Shown here: piece by piece, positions 1 through 9,232 of the stretch
How positions within the stretch are numbered: position 1 is the stretch's first letter
How the letters are laid out: each line of letters starts with the position of its first letter
Source: Dyadobacter pollutisoli
GTDB taxonomy: Bacteria; Bacteroidota; Bacteroidia; Cytophagales; Spirosomataceae
DNA length: 64,000 bases
Direction: 5' to 3'
Assembly (NCBI RefSeq): GCF_026625565.1
Contig: NZ_CP112998.1
Span: 1,676,501 to 1,740,500, forward strand
Notes under the pieces: generated by a model
What the model was told of the DNA's origin: nothing
The model's database searches: none
What the model saw: only the letters and a program-made list of their open reading frames with translations
Position numbers and translations under genes: made by a program

Positions 1-75
1 CGTCGTGTGGTCATAAATGATCCTGGCCGGTCCTCCGATTGCCCAGGTGTAAGCGCATATATTTAAAATTCGCAT
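1..75 (-). CDS. Glycosyltransferase, N-terminal fragment (runs off the left edge)
   Basis: Reading the minus strand from an ATG at 75 gives 25 codons with no stop up to the window edge. The peptide begins MRILNICAYTWAIGGPARII, the usual opening of a GT-B fold glycosyltransferase: a beta strand followed by a glycine-rich turn that sits near the donor or acceptor site. It lies 41 bp downstream of another GT4 gene on the same strand, which supports a sugar-polymer biosynthesis operon. Only the first 25 residues are visible, so the family is inferred from the N-terminal pattern and the neighbour. Confidence 0.6.
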   Translation of the reverse strand, partial: MRILNICAYTWAIGGPARIIYDHTT

Positions 76-116
76 GTTTTGGATTCTATTTCTTGGTCGA
101 ATGCTACTCAATGCGG

Positions 117-1256
117 CTATTTCGACTGCTCTAATTTTTGATAACACTTCACCATTTGCAAAGCGACCTTACCTGATGAAAACGGGGCGATCAATTTCAA
201 AGACTCCTTACCCATTAAAGCAATGTTGTCGGGGTAGCGCACAAAAAAATCCATGGCCGTTTCCAGCCCGGACTGTTTTTCTGGATCAAATGAAAAACCA
301 TTCACCCGGTTTCTAACCAGATCCTCCGCACATCCGCAGGTGCTGGAAACGATTACCGGCATGCCACAAACCATTGCCTCATTGACAACGAGTCCCCACG
401 GCTCAGATTTGCTGGGCAGGATCAGTACGTCACTTTTTGCAAGCCAGTCAGGGACTTGATACCATGGAAAACCTCCCGCAAACTGAACTTTGGCATTAAT
501 GTCCAATTCGTTTGCCAGGTTTTCAAGCAATGCCCTCGAAGGGCCGTCCCCAACTAAAAGCAACTCCCAATTTTCGTCCCGAAACTTGCTGAAAGCATGC
601 AGCATTAATTCAAGGTTTTTTTCGGGGGCAAGCCGTCCCACATAAATGAACCTTCTGATATTGGTGTCCGGAGTGACTTTTTCCTTTGCCTGATCGTATT
701 GGGTTTTGATAAATTCTTCATCAATAACCGCAGCATTGCGGACGGCAATGTCATCGGGTTTCACGCCCAGATTTTCCAGATAGACAGCTGAGCTTTTACC
801 AAAGCAAAAAAATGCATTTGCCCGGTTGACAATGAATTTCTTGATAGCCTCTTTGATCGCAGACCGGTTGTGGTCCATCGAAGACGATTCGGAGGATATG
901 ACCACTTTCACGCCTTTCATTCTGGCGTAAAACATCAATAATACCTGCGCCCAGTCAAAATAACCGGTGATGTTCAACACTGTCGGCTTGTAGCTGCGAA
1001 AAGCTGCAAACAATGCTTTTCGCCTTTCTCCAAATGCGACACTGTCCAACGCGCGATCGAATAGTACCTGGTATGGATATTCGTAGCGCACCGTGTCGTC
1101 GTTTTGCATCACGCTGCGACTGGCTTCAAATAGGGCAATCTGCACGACCAGAAAGTCACTTTCCGGTTCCTTCTCTCTCAGGGACCGGTTGATCTCGCTG
1201 AAAAGCCTGGATTTGTAATGCGCCCATAACTGGTTGTGAACAATGAGTACGCGCAT
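117..1256 (-). CDS. GT4-family glycosyltransferase
   Basis: This 379-aa protein has the two-domain GT-B layout. The N-terminal acceptor domain begins MRVLIVHNQLWAHYKSRLFS. The C-terminal donor domain begins at YVGRLAPEKN (residues 205-214). The family's E-x7-E signature is present as E285 and E293 (SEPWGLVVNEA), which binds the nucleotide-sugar. Length is normal for GT4 and there is no membrane segment, so it should act at the cytoplasmic face on a lipid-linked or oligosaccharide acceptor. The start codon overlaps the upstream SGNH hydrolase stop by one base (TAATG), so the two are translationally coupled. The sugar it transfers cannot be told from sequence. Confidence 0.88.
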   Translation of the reverse strand: MRVLIVHNQLWAHYKSRLFSEINRSLREKEPESDFLVVQIALFEASRSVMQNDDTVRYEYPYQVLFDRALDSVAFGERRKALFAAFRSYKPTVLNITGYFDWAQVLLMFYARMKGVKVVISSESSSMDHNRSAIKEAIKKFIVNRANAFFCFGKSSAVYLENLGVKPDDIAVRNAAVIDEEFIKTQYDQAKEKVTPDTNIRRFIYVGRLAPEKNLELMLHAFSKFRDENWELLLVGDGPSRALLENLANELDINAKVQFAGGFPWYQVPDWLAKSDVLILPSKSEPWGLVVNEAMVCGMPVIVSSTCGCAEDLVRNRVNGFSFDPEKQSGLETAMDFFVRYPDNIALMGKESLKLIAPFSSGKVALQMVKCYQKLEQSK

Positions 1257-2263
1257 TACCTTTCGAGTTTAAGATATTCCTGAAACAAGGGATACAGGTT
1301 GTTGGCCAGAAAAACTTGCCCGCCGGCGTTGAAATGCACTACATCCATCTTGCGATAATATTTGGGCGCTATCCCAAACTGAAATTCATTGATCAGCCGG
1401 ATGTCTTTTTCTTTTGCGAAGCGGATAATTTCGTTGCCCTGATCATTAAAATGTCCCAGTTCTATTTCGGAGATTTCCGGGTGCAGATAAATGAAAAGAG
1501 GTACATTATTATCTTTTGCCAATTGGTAAATCTGCTCATACCCAGGGTTGAACACCATGCCTGGCTTGCGGATCCCAGCATCGTTAAGCTTTTCTTTTTT
1601 AGAAGAATCGACCTTTGCCGAATCTGCTTTTGTTTCAGCAATTTTCGGTTCCTGAACTACTTCCGGGCTGATGAAGAAAGAATTGAAGAAATAAAAGAAC
1701 ATCCAGCGATAACGGTCCCACAGCTCGTAAAGCGCTACTTTATATTGCTTGTCAGGCCAGCCCGGGTCTATGCCGACAGGGCTTTGGTGTGACATGATAT
1801 CGTGTGCATCGTGACTGCTCGTCACCAGACATATGAGTTTGGCTTTAAACAAACCGTATTTTTTCAGGAACGCTGCAACGTTGTCTGGCCCCCAGGAGCC
1901 GGCAGAAATATTGAGTACACGCACTCTTTGGCCAAAATCTTTCAGAAAACGCTTTTCAAGCAATGTCGAAGCTACGCTGTCCTGATCGGTGAGACTGCCG
2001 CCATTCACGACCGAATCACCGATCAGAAGGATTACCAGACTGTCCGTCGGTAAAATCTCCTCGTTTCGCATGGAATAACTATTGGTGCGGAGCCTGTACC
2101 CAAAGCGTGTTACATCCTGATTAGGAGCATAAACGTATTCAAAATCGGGGTCGGAAATGTAGAGTGGCGAGTTACAGAAACCGTATTTTACCCTTAACAC
2201 AACTTCGGCAATCCCGGCAAGAATGATAATCGCAATTAAAAACCTATAAATGTATTTTAACAT
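1256..2263 (-). CDS. SGNH/GDSL-type hydrolase with N-terminal membrane anchor
   Basis: I start this gene at the ATG at 2263 (335 aa). The frame is open to a GTG at 2422, but that extension carries no domain and would contain a consensus -7 box at 2299-2306. The protein opens with a hydrophobic stretch (residues 6-23) that works as a signal anchor. It then shows the SGNH block I nucleophile in LLIGDSVVNGG (S84) and the late D-x-x-H pair in MDVVHFN (D307, H310). Such proteins often add or remove O-acetyl groups on surface glycans, which fits the glycosyltransferases directly downstream. The substrate is not known. Confidence 0.78.
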   Translation of the reverse strand: MLKYIYRFLIAIIILAGIAEVVLRVKYGFCNSPLYISDPDFEYVYAPNQDVTRFGYRLRTNSYSMRNEEILPTDSLVILLIGDSVVNGGSLTDQDSVASTLLEKRFLKDFGQRVRVLNISAGSWGPDNVAAFLKKYGLFKAKLICLVTSSHDAHDIMSHQSPVGIDPGWPDKQYKVALYELWDRYRWMFFYFFNSFFISPEVVQEPKIAETKADSAKVDSSKKEKLNDAGIRKPGMVFNPGYEQIYQLAKDNNVPLFIYLHPEISEIELGHFNDQGNEIIRFAKEKDIRLINEFQFGIAPKYYRKMDVVHFNAGGQVFLANNLYPLFQEYLKLER

Positions 2264-2298
2264 CGTGTGAAGTTCGGTGTCTGCTTCGAACGCGTTTG

Positions 2299-2306
2299 CA
2301 AATTTA
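2299..2306 (-). promoter_or_regulatory. -7 promoter box (TAAATTTG, minus strand)
   Basis: The plus-strand bases CAAATTTA read TAAATTTG on the minus strand, an exact match to the Bacteroidota -7 consensus TAnnTTTG. It lies about 35 bp upstream of the chosen SGNH hydrolase start at 2263. I see no clear TTTG -33 box at the usual 17-23 bp spacing, so confidence is limited. Confidence 0.4.
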
Positions 2307-2549
2307 GGATTACTTTTCCCATTTACGACTTTTTGCGCTCGCGTTAAATAAATATGTTGACAGCAAAGCTGCATGCTGATGATCTTGCACGGTTTGTTGC
2401 CGCATTGTTTAAATAAATGCACCGTATATCCGCCATAGTCCGACGCCAGGTCATTGGAATGGTAATTGGGCAGAATCGCGGAGCATCCGTTATGAATAAC
2501 CCGCTTAGTGATAAGTCATTTAAAATCATACTTCAAAACTCATCTCATT

Positions 2550-3428
2550 ATGAAACTGATAGAATCGAAAGCCGCGACTTTGACTGAACCGGTCAAATTG
2601 TTTGTCCATGAAGTAGGACAGGGAAAGCCGGTGGTATTTATCTCCGGATGGCCGCTAAGCCATGAAATGTGGGAGTACCAGTTCAATGAGCTTCCCAAAC
2701 ATGGTATCCGGTGCATTGGGTATGACAGACGTGGTTTTGGCAGGTCTGACAAGCCCTGGAACGGATATGACTATGATACATTGGCCGCGGATTTAAAATC
2801 GGTTATAGAAGAACTGAATTTGAATGAGGTAACATTGGTCGGTTTTTCAATGGGCGGCGGAGAAGTCGTGCGCTACCTGAGCACTTATGGAAGTGGCAGG
2901 ATCTCCAAGGCAGTACTGATCAGCTCGATAGTACCTTATATGCTGAAAACCGACGATAATCCCGACGGGGTGCCTCAGGAGAATTTTGATGGTTTTGTTA
3001 AAGATATTGAGCAAGACCGTCCCAAGTTTCTGACTGATTTTGCGAAGGATTTTTATGGTAATTCGCTATTAAACAATGCGGTTAGCGATGAAATATTGCA
3101 TTGGCATAGCATTCTGGCGTTGCAGGCATCGGGACGGGCCACCACGCAATGCATACGCAGTTTCAGCGCGACGGATTTCAGAAATGAAATTTCCTATCTG
3201 GACGTTCCGATATTGATCATTCATGGAGAGTCCGACAAAACGGTACCCATTGAGGTCAGCAGCAACAGGACTTCCCAGATGCTTCCCGGGGCGGAATATA
3301 TCATTTATGAGAGCGCTCCGCACGGCCTGTTCATTACTCACAAAGAAAGACTGAACCAAAATCTGATCCAGTTTATCAATCAGCAAGTGGTGACGATCAG
3401 CAATCCTTATACTGATATCGTTACCTAA
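2550..3428 (+). CDS. Alpha/beta hydrolase, non-haem chloroperoxidase/arylesterase type
   Basis: From the ATG at 2550 the protein is 292 aa. An in-frame ATG at 2508 would add 14 unsupported residues. The nucleophile elbow is GFSMGGGE (S100), followed by EVVRYL, a pattern typical of cofactor-free chloroperoxidase/arylesterase relatives. The acid is probably D229 (GESDK) and the base H258 (APHGLF), completing the triad. An oxyanion-side motif is present near ISGWPLSHEMW. There is no signal peptide, so it is probably cytoplasmic. It would hydrolyse esters or lactones and may show perhydrolase activity; the natural substrate is unknown. It is transcribed alone and ends at a strong terminator. Confidence 0.85.
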   Translation: MKLIESKAATLTEPVKLFVHEVGQGKPVVFISGWPLSHEMWEYQFNELPKHGIRCIGYDRRGFGRSDKPWNGYDYDTLAADLKSVIEELNLNEVTLVGFSMGGGEVVRYLSTYGSGRISKAVLISSIVPYMLKTDDNPDGVPQENFDGFVKDIEQDRPKFLTDFAKDFYGNSLLNNAVSDEILHWHSILALQASGRATTQCIRSFSATDFRNEISYLDVPILIIHGESDKTVPIEVSSNRTSQMLPGAEYIIYESAPHGLFITHKERLNQNLIQFINQQVVTISNPYTDIVT

Positions 3429-3443
3429 ATGATGGTATCGATC

Positions 3444-3474
3444 AAAGAAGCCAAGCTATCGGCTTGGCTTCTTT
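3444..3474. terminator. Bidirectional intrinsic terminator
   Basis: A perfect 13-bp inverted repeat, AAAGAAGCCAAGC (3444-3456) and GCTTGGCTTCTTT (3462-3474), encloses a 5-base loop. It lies between the convergent hydrolase (ending 3428) and VOC gene (ending 3479). A/T-rich outer stem ends supply a U-rich end on both strands. Confidence 0.85.
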
Positions 3475-3478
3475 GCTT

Positions 3479-3844
3479 TTAAAGCATTTCAATTAGCTCT
3501 ATGCGGTTTCCAAAGGGATCCCGGAAAGAGAACCGGTTCCTGTCCGGGATTTTGCTCTCGTTTTTGAGCTCAATGTGATGAGATTCCAGCAGTTTTCGGG
3601 CTGCTTCGAGATTATGTACTTCAAATGCAGGATGTCTCTGAGAGTGCTCATGGTTATTTTCTGCTCGGATATGCAGCTGAATATCACCCATTTGAAACCA
3701 TATCGCGCCATTTGGTAATGGATAGCCTGTATCAGTTATTTCTTTCAGGCCCAGAACGTTCCCGTAAAATTCACGCGCCTCTTCTTCTTTTCCGACCGGG
3801 AAGCAAAGCATAATGTGGTCGAGCCTCTTAAATTCAATTTTCAT
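3479..3844 (-). CDS. VOC (glyoxalase/bleomycin-resistance) family protein
   Basis: This 121-aa protein is one complete VOC module made of two beta-alpha-beta-beta-beta units. It starts with FKRLDHIMLCFPVGKEEEAR, in which the first His is a typical metal ligand, and ends with FRDPFGNRIELIE, in which the Glu is the usual last ligand. Families of this size include glyoxalases, dioxygenases and antibiotic-binding proteins, and the sequence does not decide between them. It lies 28 bp downstream of the amidohydrolase gene on the same strand and may share its transcript. A -7-like box TAGTTTTG (minus strand, 3868-3875) could also give it its own promoter. Confidence 0.82.
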   Translation of the reverse strand: MKIEFKRLDHIMLCFPVGKEEEAREFYGNVLGLKEITDTGYPLPNGAIWFQMGDIQLHIRAENNHEHSQRHPAFEVHNLEAARKLLESHHIELKNESKIPDRNRFSFRDPFGNRIELIEML

Positions 3845-3872
3845 TTTTATGGAGTGAAATTTTTAAACAAAA

Positions 3873-5210
3873 CTAATGTTTTAATGGGCCTTTACTTACT
3901 TCTTTTCCTTCTTTCCAGACTGACTCGATCTTGCGGGTACTCTTGATGTCTTTCTCAGGATTGTCACTCAGAACGATAAAATCGGCCTTTTTTCCTTTTT
4001 CTAATGTCCCCAGTTCCTGATCCATTTTCAGTGCTTTTGCGGCATTCCGCGTGCTAATGGTAATGGCTTGCAGCGGTGTTAACCCTGCCTGTACCATCAG
4101 CTCCATTTCAAGATGTTCGGTAAATCCCTGCGTCCGTATCGGGAAAGCACCCGAATCTGTACCCAGGGCTACGGTTATACCCGCATCGTAAATCTTTTTC
4201 AGGTTGATCTTCGCGGTTTTAAACGCTGCCATATTGCGCGGATAATCGGGCGAATTTTTGATTTTTTCTCCATAACCCTTCTCCGTGATCATTTCCAGCA
4301 CACCCGGTTCCAAAGATGCTTTGAAAAAATCGTCCCGGATCCAGTCGGGATTACCGGCGTAGGCAAACTGATATTCATCCAGCGACAATGTAGGAATGTA
4401 AATTACATTTTTCTGTTTCATTTTATTCAAAAGATCGGTGTCGACCTCCTTGTCGCGGATACTGTGCGCAATGATATCGATTCCCGCGTCGGTCAGCAGG
4501 CGCGCATCCTCTGCATAAAACAAATGCGCTGCTACCCTGATATTTCGCTTATGAGCCTCACGGATAATGGCTTTGTATATCTCAGGCTTCATTTTTTTAG
4601 CATTACCATGGTCATCCACCCAAATTTTGACAACAGTCGGTTTCACCGCCGCAAGTTTGTCCATCATGGCTGGTACATCCTCGGGCGACGCGGGGCGAAG
4701 CAGCAAATTCATCCACGAGCCGGGCGAATTATCGGGCGTATTAAACCCGTATCCTGCCGAAAATAGCCGGGCGCCGGGCAACAGTCCCGCCACTGTTGAA
4801 TCGCGCATTCCGTTGAATATCAATGGCCTGTCTGTGCCCATCGCTAACACAGAGCCCACGCCATAGTCCAGGTATTTTACAAGTTGACGCAGAATGTTCC
4901 CGCGGGTATAATTATCGGCCGAAGAAGTGGTGCCTTTCAGCGTTCCCACATGAGCGTGCGCGCTGATCAGTGAAGGAATAATGGTTTTTCCCTTTAAATC
5001 AATCTCCTTGTCAACCCTGGACTTAATCCCTTTTTGAATAGCAGTAATGCGCCCCTGGTTGATTAAAATATCCGTGTTCGCTTTGGAGGCGTCGCCTGTA
5101 CCGTCGATAACTGTGGCGTTTTTAAGCAACACGCTGCCCCGCTGTTGGCCAGCGGCAGGAAAATAGACAACATTGACCAGCAGTGTTAGTATAATGACTG
5201 ATTTTTTCAT
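3873..5210 (-). CDS. Secreted amidohydrolase (imidazolonepropionase-like)
   Basis: This 445-aa metal-dependent hydrolase has an N-terminal signal peptide (hydrophobic residues 5-19, then PAAGQQ), so it is probably periplasmic. The amidohydrolase TIM-barrel ligands are visible: HxH in SAHAHVG (H85, H87), later His residues in RVAAHLFY and DIIAHSIRD, and the Asp in LGTDSGAF. The small beta-sandwich domain formed by both ends ends at KADFIVLSDNPEKDI, a standard family tail. It could hydrolyse a cyclic amide, dipeptide or lactone. A second amidohydrolase of the same kind lies at 23.4 kb. The VOC gene follows after 28 bp. Confidence 0.87.
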   Translation of the reverse strand: MKKSVIILTLLVNVVYFPAAGQQRGSVLLKNATVIDGTGDASKANTDILINQGRITAIQKGIKSRVDKEIDLKGKTIIPSLISAHAHVGTLKGTTSSADNYTRGNILRQLVKYLDYGVGSVLAMGTDRPLIFNGMRDSTVAGLLPGARLFSAGYGFNTPDNSPGSWMNLLLRPASPEDVPAMMDKLAAVKPTVVKIWVDDHGNAKKMKPEIYKAIIREAHKRNIRVAAHLFYAEDARLLTDAGIDIIAHSIRDKEVDTDLLNKMKQKNVIYIPTLSLDEYQFAYAGNPDWIRDDFFKASLEPGVLEMITEKGYGEKIKNSPDYPRNMAAFKTAKINLKKIYDAGITVALGTDSGAFPIRTQGFTEHLEMELMVQAGLTPLQAITISTRNAAKALKMDQELGTLEKGKKADFIVLSDNPEKDIKSTRKIESVWKEGKEVSKGPLKH

Positions 5211-5323
5211 GGTTCAGGATGGGAAAGGAAGTTAACAGCAGGATTGCAACAACGAACTGGTACAGGAATTGTAAGATGGACGACAGCTTAAAACGCTGTA
5301 AAAATATATACTTAACAATACTA

Positions 5324-5331
5324 TAAATTTG
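5324..5331 (+). promoter_or_regulatory. -7 promoter box close to an ATG (TAAATTTG)
   Basis: TAAATTTG at 5324-5331 matches the Bacteroidota -7 consensus exactly and ends only 6 bp before the ATG at 5338. A start site at the usual distance would fall on or next to the ATG, giving a leaderless or almost leaderless mRNA. A -33 box is not obvious. Confidence 0.5.
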
Positions 5332-5337
5332 GTAATC

Positions 5338-5514
5338 ATGGCAAAATACTCAAAAAAGGCAGGCGAAAAAGTCGAAGAAGCCGTGCACGAGCAAAAAGAA
5401 GGGAAACTTAAAACAGGTTCCGGAAAGAAAGTGACTTCTAAAAAACAAGCCGTCGCGATCGGATTATCGGAGGCCCGGAAGGCGGGGGCGAAGGTCCCCA
5501 AAAAGAAAGACTAA
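5338..5514 (+). CDS. Small lysine-rich DUF6496-type protein
   Basis: From the ATG at 5338 this is 58 aa (MAKYSKKAGEKVEEAVHEQK onward). A TTG at 5329 would extend it, but it overlaps the -7 box. It is very basic, with many Lys and no Cys. The central block GSGKKVTSKKQAVAIGLSEA and the end KAGAKVPKKK match what I know of the DUF6496 family of small histone-like or plasmid/DNA-associated proteins. Nucleic-acid binding is plausible from charge only. The gene stands alone between the divergent amidohydrolase and the histidine kinase operon. Intergenic 5515-5668 shows no clear promoter. Confidence 0.8.
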   Translation: MAKYSKKAGEKVEEAVHEQKEGKLKTGSGKKVTSKKQAVAIGLSEARKAGAKVPKKKD

Positions 5515-5668
5515 AATCTTGTAGTTAATTAAGTAGTACTAATTAGTCAATGCTGGTCAAAGTATTACAATCGAGCACTTTATTAGCCATTTCATACTCA
5601 AATAAAAGCTATATTGTAGCGACAAAAACAGAAAGAGAATGACGTCCTAAATCTGGAAGGTTTTAATC

Positions 5669-8600
5669 ATGAATAATTTAGGGAAGAAGCTGTTCAAAAT
5701 GCTGCGACAGGTTGAACGTGCCTTAAAGAAGGACAATGCCCCAAAAAATGCCCAGATTTTTACGACCGATGGCCAGCTCTACAACAGCTTTCTTAATAGT
5801 AGCTCCATTTACGCGATCGGCATTGATACCGACGGAAATTACAGTTATGTCAATGACCATTATTGTAATTTTTTCGGCCTGACCCGTGCAGAACTACTTG
5901 GTGCGTCATCGCTGGAAGGCATTGTCTCAGATGACATCGAAAAATGCCTGATGGTTGGCGAAAAGTGTTTTGTTAATCCAGGAATGCCCCATTCAGTGGT
6001 TCTCAGGAAAAGGTCTGCCCATGAAGGCATTAAAACTATACAGTGGGAATTCACCGGCATCGCTGATAGGTCGGGTATGGTCAAGGAGATTTTCTGCATA
6101 GGCTACGACATTACCCAGCGGCTCAAAGTCGAGGAAGATCTCTCAGTGCTGGTGTCCAACATGCAGGACGTGTTGTTCACCATTTCAGCAGAAGGCCTGT
6201 TTACCTACGTATCTCCGAGCTGGACCAAGATCTACGGTCATTCAATCGAAGAGACCATTGGACGGTCGTTTACAAATTTTGTACATCCCGAGGATCACGA
6301 GGTCTGTTTCAAAGCTTTGCGCACAACTGTCGAAACGGGCAAGCCGGTACCAGGTGGCGTGGAGCACAGAATCATTCACAAGAATGGCAACTGGACCTGG
6401 TGCAATACCGACGCTAATATTGACATGGCCAGTAAGGCGATTATTCTGACCAGTCACAATATTACAGAACTCAGAAACTCCCGTGAAAGGTTAAAGGAAC
6501 TTGCCATAGTTGCTTCCAACACAACCGATTATATCGTTATCACCAACAGCAAGGGCTACATTACCTGGGTAAACAAAGCCTACGAAAACCAAACCGGCCA
6601 TACCCGCCGTGAGATAAAAGGGAAGGACCCGACAGAACTCCTGTGTGGGCCTGAAACCAATCGCGAGACCATTCAACGGATTTATCAGGGATGCAAGGCC
6701 CACCGGATTGTTCAGGAAGAAATATTGTGCTATACTAAAAACGGCGAGAAGTACTGGGTCGATCTCAAAATTACCCCGGTATTTGACGAGAATGGTCGCT
6801 GTACCCATTTCGTTGCCGTAGAACGCGACATTACGCGCCGAAAAAAATCGGACGATGAGATGAAGCGCTTCAAGGATATGCTCGAACAAACCAATGGTGT
6901 GGCCAGGATTGGTGGCTGGGAGCTTTATCCCGGAACCGGAGAACTGTACTGGTCGTCGATCACAAGGGAAATACATGAGGTAGGCCCCGATTTTGTGCCG
7001 ACCGTAGAAGAGGCTATTGGATTTTATAGCGAAGGCACCAGCAGGGACGCCATTAACCAGGTAGTAAAGGAATGCATCGCCAATGGTACCCCCTGGGACA
7101 GCGAGTTGGAATTGATCACTGCAAAAGGGAACCAGTTGTGGGTGAGGGCCATTGGGCAGGCCGAAGTTAATGCGGATGGCGTGTGCGTGAGAATTTTCGG
7201 TGCCTTTCAGGACATTACGCGCCGTAAGCAATCCGAAGTGGCGATCCTGAACTCCGAACTGAAATTCAGAAGCCTTTATGATTCTACCAGCGACGCGGTG
7301 ATCCTGTTCAACAGAGACCGGTACCTGGATTGTAACCAGGCTGCCCTGGACATGTTTGGGATTGAGTCCCGGCAGGCACTACTGAAAATGCGTGTAGGTG
7401 GATTGTCGGGAATAGACGAGCCGGGATGGGAAGCCAGGTCCGAGGCCTTCAACAAACATCTTGATATTGTTTATGAAACAGGAAGCAACAGCCTTGAATG
7501 GTCGTACAAACGGGTGGATAAGCAGGGCGAAGTTTTCATAGCAGAGGTGCTTCTCAACTTGATAGCCGTAAAAAATGAGGAAATTATCCAGGCCGTTATC
7601 CGGGATATTACGCTGAGAAAGCGGGCGGAGAAAGAACTGCTCGAAGCACGCGAGCAAGCCGAAGAAGCCAGTAAACTGAAATCGGAGTTTTTGGCAAATA
7701 TGAGCCATGAGATACGTACTCCGTTGAATGGGGTAGTCGGTTTTTCGGACTTGCTGATGAAAACCAACCTGGACGAAACCCAGCAGCAGTACATGTCGAT
7801 GGTTTTTCAATCAGCCAACTCGCTGCTGGACATTATCAATGACATTCTGGATTTCTCAAAAATTGAGGCGGGAAAACTCGAACTGACGCGGGAGAAAACC
7901 AATCTTTTGGAGGTATGTGGCCAGGTGGCTGACATGGTTACTTATCAGGCCCATCAGAAGCATTTGGAAATGCTGCTCAATATCCCTGCCGACGTTCCGC
8001 GTTTGGTTTGGGCCGATTCGATCCGGTTGCGTCAGATTTTGCTGAACTTGTTGAGTAATGCGGTCAAATTTACGATGACTGGCGAAATTGAGCTGAAAAT
8101 TGAGCTCTTGAACAAAACCAACGTACACGATTATTGCTTTCGCTTTTCTGTACGGGATACAGGAATTGGTATTGAACCGCAAAACCAACGCCGCATTTTT
8201 GAAGCATTTTCGCAGGAAGACTCGTCTACGACCAAGCGTTTTGGAGGCACGGGCCTCGGTCTGACAATATCAAATAGCCTGCTGGGCCTCATGGGCAGTA
8301 AGCTTAGTTTAAGCAGCATTGCCGACTCAGGAAGTACTTTCTTCTTTGATGTCGTATTCAGCACGGTGGACGGAGAGGATGAATTTGTCTGGGAAAATGC
8401 CGAAAACATTCAGCATGTGCTCATTATAGACAACAACCTCAACAATGGCCGTATTCTGAAGGATATGCTCAACAACAAAGACATTGCTTCAAATTATGTG
8501 GCAAGTGGGGAGGAGGCGCTCGCATTGCTGGCGGACAACCAACAATATGATGTGGTGCTGGTTGACTGCCAGATGCCCGGCTGGGACGGGATTGAAACGA

Positions 8601-9232
8601 TCAGAAGAATCAGGATGCATGACGATAAGCACCTTTCGCAACTGCCCATTATCCTCTTGAACGACTCGCTTGAGGAGGAAATGCTGAATTCGGTTGGCGC
8701 AGAGCTTGATATCCAGCATTTTTTGGTTAAACCGGTGAAAATACAGCAGCTTTTCTACACGTTATCGCAGCTGCGGATAAAGAATGAACCTATACCACCG
8801 CGGATATGGATCGAACCTGTCTTGTCGAGTGAGAGGTATGGAGAGAGCAACATAAAGATTTTGATTGCTGAGGACCACAAGATTAATATGTTGCTGGTTA
8901 AGACCATGCTTGGTAAGATATTGCCCAACGCGATCATTGTAGAGGCTGTCAACGGAATAGACGCGATCCGGGCGTATGGCGCCAGCAGTCCCGATATTGT
9001 ATTTATGGACATTCAAATGCCGGAAATGAATGGCTATGAATCCACGAAGGAGATCAGGAAGCTGGAAAATGAAAAAAGAATACCTATTATAGCACTCACG
9101 GCGGGTACTGTCGTGGGGGAGCGGGAGAAATGTATTGATGCAGGCATGGACGATTACCTGACCAAACCTGTTTTGAAAGATACCCTTCAAGAAACGATTA
9201 ACAAATGGCTGCCTAAATATCAAACATCCTGA
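5669..9232 (+). CDS. Hybrid sensor histidine kinase, multiple PAS and two receiver domains
   Basis: This 1187-aa protein has no membrane segment and is likely cytosolic. About five PAS/PAC modules span residues 40-655; each ends in a DITxRK-like PAC tail. HisKA follows, with NMSHEIRTPLNG and phospho-acceptor H680. The HATPase domain (about 780-905) has DTGIGI and GGTGLGL boxes. Receiver 1 (about 925-1045) keeps the phospho-Asp (D966 in VDCQMPG) and a late Lys but has IDNN for the acidic pair and Asn at the Thr/Ser switch. Receiver 2 (about 1065-1182) is canonical, with AEDH, D1114 in FMDIQMPEMNG, LTAG and LTKPV. It overlaps the next kinase gene by one base (TGATG). The stimulus is unknown. 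Confidence 0.93.
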   Translation: MNNLGKKLFKMLRQVERALKKDNAPKNAQIFTTDGQLYNSFLNSSSIYAIGIDTDGNYSYVNDHYCNFFGLTRAELLGASSLEGIVSDDIEKCLMVGEKCFVNPGMPHSVVLRKRSAHEGIKTIQWEFTGIADRSGMVKEIFCIGYDITQRLKVEEDLSVLVSNMQDVLFTISAEGLFTYVSPSWTKIYGHSIEETIGRSFTNFVHPEDHEVCFKALRTTVETGKPVPGGVEHRIIHKNGNWTWCNTDANIDMASKAIILTSHNITELRNSRERLKELAIVASNTTDYIVITNSKGYITWVNKAYENQTGHTRREIKGKDPTELLCGPETNRETIQRIYQGCKAHRIVQEEILCYTKNGEKYWVDLKITPVFDENGRCTHFVAVERDITRRKKSDDEMKRFKDMLEQTNGVARIGGWELYPGTGELYWSSITREIHEVGPDFVPTVEEAIGFYSEGTSRDAINQVVKECIANGTPWDSELELITAKGNQLWVRAIGQAEVNADGVCVRIFGAFQDITRRKQSEVAILNSELKFRSLYDSTSDAVILFNRDRYLDCNQAALDMFGIESRQALLKMRVGGLSGIDEPGWEARSEAFNKHLDIVYETGSNSLEWSYKRVDKQGEVFIAEVLLNLIAVKNEEIIQAVIRDITLRKRAEKELLEAREQAEEASKLKSEFLANMSHEIRTPLNGVVGFSDLLMKTNLDETQQQYMSMVFQSANSLLDIINDILDFSKIEAGKLELTREKTNLLEVCGQVADMVTYQAHQKHLEMLLNIPADVPRLVWADSIRLRQILLNLLSNAVKFTMTGEIELKIELLNKTNVHDYCFRFSVRDTGIGIEPQNQRRIFEAFSQEDSSTTKRFGGTGLGLTISNSLLGLMGSKLSLSSIADSGSTFFFDVVFSTVDGEDEFVWENAENIQHVLIIDNNLNNGRILKDMLNNKDIASNYVASGEEALALLADNQQYDVVLVDCQMPGWDGIETIRRIRMHDDKHLSQLPIILLNDSLEEEMLNSVGAELDIQHFLVKPVKIQQLFYTLSQLRIKNEPIPPRIWIEPVLSSERYGESNIKILIAEDHKINMLLVKTMLGKILPNAIIVEAVNGIDAIRAYGASSPDIVFMDIQMPEMNGYESTKEIRKLENEKRIPIIALTAGTVVGEREKCIDAGMDDYLTKPVLKDTLQETINKWLPKYQTS

